This document shows positions 6,678-9,775 of a stretch of 9,775 nucleotides of DNA, one piece after another (the first letter of the stretch is position 1; each line of letters begins with the position of its first letter). A program made the position numbers and the translations under genes. Where the stretch lies: NCBI GenBank assembly GCA_023434825.1, contig JAEYSH010000001.1:1-9775 (forward strand). Direction: 5' to 3'. Under the pieces are notes generated by a model. That model searched no databases. It was not told the origin of the DNA and was given only the letters and a program-made list of their open reading frames with translations. This stretch comes from Methanobacteriota archaeon (GTDB taxonomy: Archaea > Methanobacteriota > Methanobacteria > Methanobacteriales > Methanobacteriaceae).

Positions 6678-6726
6678 TAACAGGCTGTTATTTTTTAACA
6701 CTGTGTTATTTTATAACATGGTGTTA
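6678..6726. promoter_or_regulatory. Triple tandem operator, TAACAnnnTGTTA x3 at 18-bp period
   Basis: Three perfect inverted repeats lie in a row: TAACAGGCTGTTA (6678-6690), TAACACTGTGTTA (6696-6708) and TAACATGGTGTTA (6714-6726). The spacing is exactly 18 bp and the five-base spacers are TTTTT and TTTTA. Only the three central bases differ. The array lies just downstream of the TATA box for the hydrolase genes: site 3 falls between TATA and the expected start, site 2 at the start, site 1 in the leader. The dyad size suits a TetR-family dimer, and such a gene is next door. The rest of the 6579-6825 gap holds a leader with the ribosome site and the T-rich end of the TetR message. Confidence 0.8.
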
Positions 6727-6730
6727 TTTT

Positions 6731-6739
6731 CTATATAAA
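6731..6739 (-). promoter_or_regulatory. TATA box of the hydrolase operon
   Basis: The minus strand reads TTTATATAG, a good archaeal TATA box. The start of transcription would lie near 6710, inside the operator array, with a leader of about 130 bases before the first hydrolase. Confidence 0.6.
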
Positions 6740-6769
6740 GGTTTTGATAAAAACTGCCAAAATCGAAAT

Positions 6770-6805
6770 TATATTAATGAAAATAAAAATGTTAAAATAA
6801 AAGAA
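6770..6805 (-). terminator. T-rich tract, candidate archaeal terminator of the TetR gene
   Basis: Just after the TetR stop, the minus strand carries several T runs (TTCTTTTATTTT, then ATTTTTATTTTC) with no strong hairpin. This is the usual form of an archaeal intrinsic terminator and would separate the TetR message from the hydrolase promoter. Confidence 0.4.
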
Positions 6806-6825
6806 TAGTTGAGTTATAATAACTT

Positions 6826-7530
6826 TTAATCTTTAATTACAAGTAATCTAGTTACAAAATGCATTAAAAGTGCTTCAAACTGATATTTATTAATTTCTCG
6901 ATCTTTAAGCTCTTTTTTTAAGATTGGAGAAGGATTTAACATACTTTCTATTGTTGATAAAACCAAACATGTAGCATAAAAAGAATCTATATCTTGACGA
7001 ATTCCTGTTCTTTTAACTCCAGGTACATCTGAAAGAACTTTTCCTCTTTTAATTTCATCCTTAATATGTAAATGTAAAAGATCGAATATTTCTTTTTGCA
7101 ACTGAATTATTTCTCTTACATCTCCACTGACATTTTTGAATTCTGAATATTCATAGTCATCTAAATGAGATAAATCAAATCTTCCTGATTGAAAAATAGT
7201 GTAAACCTGGAAATATTGAGGATATATCTGAAAAAAATTATAATAAGCTCTTCCCATAGCATTTATTCTTTGACCAAAAACTGCTTTTCTAACATTGTCT
7301 TTGACTATCTTATTTAATAGTCTAATTCCGCGCAAAATAACTGCAAAACATACAGCCTCTTTATTTTCAAAATAAAGATAAAGTGTAGCCCTATTCAGTT
7401 CAACTTCATTGGCAATATCATTCATAGAAACATTATCATAACCTTTTTGGAAAAAGAGCTTTTCAGCAGCGTCAATAATAGATTGTCGCCTATGTTCTTT
7501 TTCTCTTTTTCTCCTATCTGAAATTGCCAT
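6826..7530 (-). CDS. TetR/AcrR-family transcriptional regulator
   Basis: This 234-residue protein has the N-terminal TetR DNA-binding domain: helix 1 around SIIDAAEKLFFQKGYDNVS (17-35) and the helix-turn-helix MNDIANEVELNRATLYLYF (36-54), ending in the typical FENKEA. The C-terminal 180 residues form the variable ligand-binding and dimer region and do not reveal the ligand. The frame also opens five codons upstream at a TTG, but GGGTGA at 7538-7543 sits seven bases before the ATG at 7530, so I use that. Downstream, on the same strand, are three copies of a TetR-type palindrome and then the hydrolases and exporter, so it is the likely local repressor, released by a substrate or product of those proteins. 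Its own promoter has only a degenerate half-site, so autoregulation is uncertain. Confidence 0.92.
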   Translation of the reverse strand: MAISDRRKREKEHRRQSIIDAAEKLFFQKGYDNVSMNDIANEVELNRATLYLYFENKEAVCFAVILRGIRLLNKIVKDNVRKAVFGQRINAMGRAYYNFFQIYPQYFQVYTIFQSGRFDLSHLDDYEYSEFKNVSGDVREIIQLQKEIFDLLHLHIKDEIKRGKVLSDVPGVKRTGIRQDIDSFYATCLVLSTIESMLNPSPILKKELKDREINKYQFEALLMHFVTRLLVIKD

Positions 7531-7593
7531 TGTGTTTTCACCCAACTAAAAGGAATTAATTATAAAATGAATACTATGTAATCATTGTTATTT

Positions 7594-7603
7594 AAAATAT
7601 AAA
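7594..7603 (-). promoter_or_regulatory. Candidate TATA box of the TetR gene
   Basis: The minus strand reads TTTATATTTT here. Transcription would start near 7573, giving a leader of about 40 bases. A TGTTA half-site (7586-7590) lies just downstream of it, without a good partner half. Confidence 0.35.
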
Positions 7604-7652
7604 AATTTAGTTTATATCTCAATTTTTAATTCTTTCAAATTTATCCATATGT

Positions 7653-8111
7653 TTACTTATCTACTTGCTTGCAAATGCAGTATCTACATAAAGACATTTT
7701 ATCTTTCATAAATTCGTTTTTTCCAGTACAATAATACATAGTCTGTTTTTTATAAACACCTTTTCCATTTGAAAATCTAATCCCATGAGGATGCAGCGGT
7801 TTTTTAGCAATAAAAGTCAAATATAAAGAGATTGCTTTAATAAATTCTTTAAATTCTTCATCATCTGGCGCATATAAACTAAAAAAATAATCGATTCTCT
7901 TTTTGAAATCATTTACTTTCTCTTCATCTATTTCGCCATTAAATTCGGCAGATGATGAGCTCATTATTTCATTAAAAATGTCATGATTGTATTTAGACAT
8001 CATTGAATCTATAGAACCCTCATTTCCATCAAAATACAGATTATGATTTAATCTTGATTCATAATGTTTTAATTTCTTTTTAATCTCCAAAAATAATTTT
8101 GAACTTTTCAT
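7653..8111 (-). CDS. DUF2115 (UPF0305) family protein
   Basis: This 152-residue protein matches the DUF2115/UPF0305 family of methanogens, recognised from its C-terminal third: LHPHGIRFSNGKGVY (106-120), then YYC and LCRYCICKQ. Cysteines 128, 142, 145 and 147 probably bind a metal. The first 100 residues are helical, charged and lysine-rich. It is somewhat shorter than the family members I know, and the glycine-rich loop is less conserved. No function is established for this family. It starts nine bases after the EndoQ stop, with no clear Shine-Dalgarno sequence, so it is probably translated by coupling and belongs to the same message. Family call likely, function unknown. Confidence 0.7.
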   Translation of the reverse strand: MKSSKLFLEIKKKLKHYESRLNHNLYFDGNEGSIDSMMSKYNHDIFNEIMSSSSAEFNGEIDEEKVNDFKKRIDYFFSLYAPDDEEFKEFIKAISLYLTFIAKKPLHPHGIRFSNGKGVYKKQTMYYCTGKNEFMKDKMSLCRYCICKQVDK

Positions 8112-8120
8112 AAGAACTAT

Positions 8121-9323
8121 TTAATCTAAAAGGATTTTACCATACATTCCGCCGGCGCCGGGTTGGATCTTGAGCTTGTTATCTCTAAATGACCCAATAA
8201 CCTCAGCTAATTTTGAATCAGTTTTGGAAATCTCCTCAAGAGGCGCGTAAATCAATACCCCAATTTCACTACCTGCTTCTTCTACAAGTTGTTTCCATAT
8301 ATTTTGAACAAAAACAGTAGTAACTCCTTTCCCATACACGAGACTTATTATTTCAGCAAGTGGAAGAATATGTGTATATTTTGGTCTGAAGTCTGGATGA
8401 TGAGGTTCATCCCATGTTGCCATGTCAGAAATTCTATCTTTAACGCCTATTTTTATAATTCCACCACATGGACATCGCATATTCCTTTCTCTGGCTTTTT
8501 CAATTGTAAATGTCTGATAACACCTTACACAACCAGTTTCATGATATTTACCAAGTCTTGGATCAAATCCATAATTTCCAACAACTTTTTTGGCATTAAT
8601 TGCATCTTTAAATGCATCAAATGTCATTTCTTTAATTTCAATTTCATTAAATTCTCTTCCAAGCCTGTGAGGCCATGGAGAATGTGCATCTGAGTTTGAT
8701 AAAAAAGGAATATCCTGAAGTTCTTCAATTCTATCAGCCATATCTGTATCCGCAGAGAGTCCAAGCTCTAAAAAATCAGGAGTGTCATTATAACAATCAT
8801 AAATACTATCAAATTCTTTATAAATACTTGTCCAGGGAGTAAAAGCATGAGATGGCCCGATTAATCCGTCGTAACTTCTAATTAAATCCATTAACTCTGC
8901 GCCATCCATATTAACACGTGGCCGCCCTTCAGTATCTATATTTTTAGAAGGAAGCTGTTCTCTAATTTCATATGCTGATTCAATGGAAGGTAAAACAATT
9001 AACTGGTGAACTCTGTTTTTATCCTCAACTTCTACCGTCAAAATAAATTTACAGTGCTCTTTTTCAGTTTCTGGATTTTCCACAGTTTTTAAAAGACGTG
9101 TCTGCGCGTCAGCATCACAATCTTTAATAGAATAAATTCCAGTATCTGAAGGTTCAGTACTATTTTCTATAATTTTTAGCCATTTTGGATGAAATGCATC
9201 CCCCGTACCAACTAATTCAAGTCCTTTAAGCTTGGATTGTGATGCGATTACATCTATTACCATGTTTTTTGAAGTAGCCATCGAATAAAGGCTGTGAATA
9301 TGTAGATCTGATCGAATAATCAT
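8121..9323 (-). CDS. Endonuclease Q (EndoQ), PHP-domain DNA repair nuclease
   Basis: This 400-residue protein matches archaeal EndoQ (the TIGR00375-type PHP proteins). Characterised EndoQ cuts DNA on the 5' side of uracil, hypoxanthine, xanthine and abasic sites, and in some archaea works with PCNA. The PHP metal motifs are visible: DLHIHS (6-11, with His8 and His10), an H-containing GPSHAFTPW (156-164) and SNSDAHSP (209-216). Family blocks such as LELGLSADTDMAD and RLGREFNEIE are also present. A zinc-finger-like part follows with Cys265, Cys268, Cys284 and Cys286, of form CVRC and CPCG, then a C-terminal domain ending in a glycine-rich tail. The ATG at 9323 is preferred over a TTG one codon upstream; a weak GTGAT precedes it. 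It follows the PAC2 gene by about 50 bases. Confidence 0.92.
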   Translation of the reverse strand: MIIRSDLHIHSLYSMATSKNMVIDVIASQSKLKGLELVGTGDAFHPKWLKIIENSTEPSDTGIYSIKDCDADAQTRLLKTVENPETEKEHCKFILTVEVEDKNRVHQLIVLPSIESAYEIREQLPSKNIDTEGRPRVNMDGAELMDLIRSYDGLIGPSHAFTPWTSIYKEFDSIYDCYNDTPDFLELGLSADTDMADRIEELQDIPFLSNSDAHSPWPHRLGREFNEIEIKEMTFDAFKDAINAKKVVGNYGFDPRLGKYHETGCVRCYQTFTIEKARERNMRCPCGGIIKIGVKDRISDMATWDEPHHPDFRPKYTHILPLAEIISLVYGKGVTTVFVQNIWKQLVEEAGSEIGVLIYAPLEEISKTDSKLAEVIGSFRDNKLKIQPGAGGMYGKILLD

Positions 9324-9359
9324 CAAATCACTATAAAAAACAAATTAAAATCGGGATTT

Positions 9360-9368
9360 AAAAAAAAA
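9360..9368 (-). terminator. T9 run after the PAC2 gene
   Basis: Nine consecutive T residues on the minus strand begin about eight bases after the PAC2 stop, a form that can terminate archaeal transcription. No good TATA box for EndoQ remains in the 52-base gap, so it may only attenuate read-through. Confidence 0.3.
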
Positions 9369-9375
9369 TAATTAT

Positions 9376-9775
9376 TTACCCGATGTATCTTAAATCTTCT
9401 TCGCCGGGAGCAATTTGCATTCTTTCAGCCATTTCCTGCTCCATTTGCTGGGCTTTGGATATCATTTTCCGAGTTTCTTCAGCTCTTTCTTCTAATTTAG
9501 CAATATCCACTTCCATTCCAAGAATATCGAGTAGAACTGTTAAAACTGCTTTTGATGCCTCTGCATCGATGAAATATCCTGGTGTTTCACCCATTAAGCA
9601 TGCTCCGTTCATTCCTCTAAGCATACCCATACCTAAGAGAAGACCGGAAGCCCCAATAATTCCACCATCAGCAGATCTTAAAGTTACATTGCGCTCTTTT
9701 AATGATTCTGCCATTTCTGGTGTTGTTGCTGCGCCGAATACCTTAGATTTTTCAATTGGTTGACCTGTTCCAAGT
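9376..9775 (-). CDS. PAC2-family proteasome assembly chaperone-like protein, C-terminal part (runs off right edge)
   Basis: The frame is open to the window edge, so the start is missing; 132 C-terminal residues are visible, about half of a usual protein of some 240-250. They read LGTGQPIEKSKVFGAATTP, then the conserved GGGIIGASGLLLGMGMLRGM-like core (here DGGIIGASGLLLGMG) and CLMGETPGYFID. The end is a charged helix suited to a coiled coil (LEERAEETRKMISKAQQ). These are hallmarks of the archaeal PAC2 family, to which the PbaA/PbaB proteins belong. Some members carry a C-terminal HbYX motif for docking on the proteasome; this one ends RYIG, so the tyrosine is one place too early for a strict motif. 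Its link with the proteasome is from family knowledge, not from this window. Confidence 0.85.
   Translation of the reverse strand, partial: LGTGQPIEKSKVFGAATTPEMAESLKERNVTLRSADGGIIGASGLLLGMGMLRGMNGACLMGETPGYFIDAEASKAVLTVLLDILGMEVDIAKLEERAEETRKMISKAQQMEQEMAERMQIAPGEEDLRYIG

Noticed and set aside
6623..6808. A 61-codon plus-strand frame with a repeated six-residue pattern around CYF, resembling a small membrane peptide.
   Set aside because: The pattern is the forced translation of the 18-bp operator repeats. It starts with TTG, has no ribosome site and runs against every gene around it.
6812..6824. Palindrome AGTTATAATAACT next to the TetR stop codon, containing GTTA and TAAC in reverse order.
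   Set aside because: The half-sites point the wrong way for the operator motif, there is no promoter beside it, and a one-base loop cannot form a terminator hairpin.
8289..8693. A 134-codon plus-strand open frame inside the EndoQ gene.
   Set aside because: EndoQ is strongly supported on the other strand, and the plus-strand product is phenylalanine- and asparagine-rich with no family features.

Overview
The window looks like chromosomal DNA of a mesophilic methanogenic archaeon, most likely of the order Methanobacteriales and probably Methanobacterium or a close relative. The reasons are an AT-rich genome with very AT-rich intergenic DNA, TATA-type promoters, Shine-Dalgarno sequences of the GGAGG and GGTGA kind, an archaeal EndoQ-type repair nuclease, an archaeal PAC2-family proteasome-assembly protein and a DUF2115 (UPF0305) protein. 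The genus is an inference. All real genes lie on the minus strand, so transcription runs from the right edge to the left. I see no rRNA, tRNA, CRISPR array or insertion sequence.

Right part (about 7650-9775): the C-terminal part of a PAC2-family protein runs off the right edge, followed by endonuclease Q and a small DUF2115 protein. This looks like a conserved housekeeping cluster for proteostasis and DNA repair.

Middle part (about 2870-7550): a compact regulated cassette. A TetR-family repressor is followed by two tandem alpha/beta-hydrolase paralogues, the decayed start of a third, and a two-gene ABC-2 exporter (ATPase plus permease). Between the TetR gene and the first hydrolase sit three exact-period (18 bp) copies of the palindrome TAACAnnnTGTTA next to a TATA box. 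A related palindrome, TAACTGATAGTTA, sits at nearly the same distance from the TATA box of the exporter. The simplest reading is one regulon: the TetR protein senses a small molecule and controls both the hydrolases that act on it and the pump that removes it. The hydrolase array is evolving: copy 2 has lost the usual C-terminal reading frame through an apparent one-base deletion, and copy 3 survives only as about 65 bp.

Left part (1-2870): downstream of the permease is a 90-bp segment, less AT-rich than its surroundings, with nested inverted repeats and two imperfect direct repeats; it may be a structured RNA. Then come a carboxymuconolactone-decarboxylase-like protein lacking the usual histidine of its CxxCxxxH motif, a DUF2284 protein with two four-cysteine clusters, and a MoxR AAA+ ATPase followed by the N-terminal part of its VWA (CoxE-like) partner, which runs off the left edge.

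Several starts were moved from the longest open frame to an internal ATG where a Shine-Dalgarno sequence decides it: DUF2284, CMD, hydrolase 2, TetR and EndoQ.
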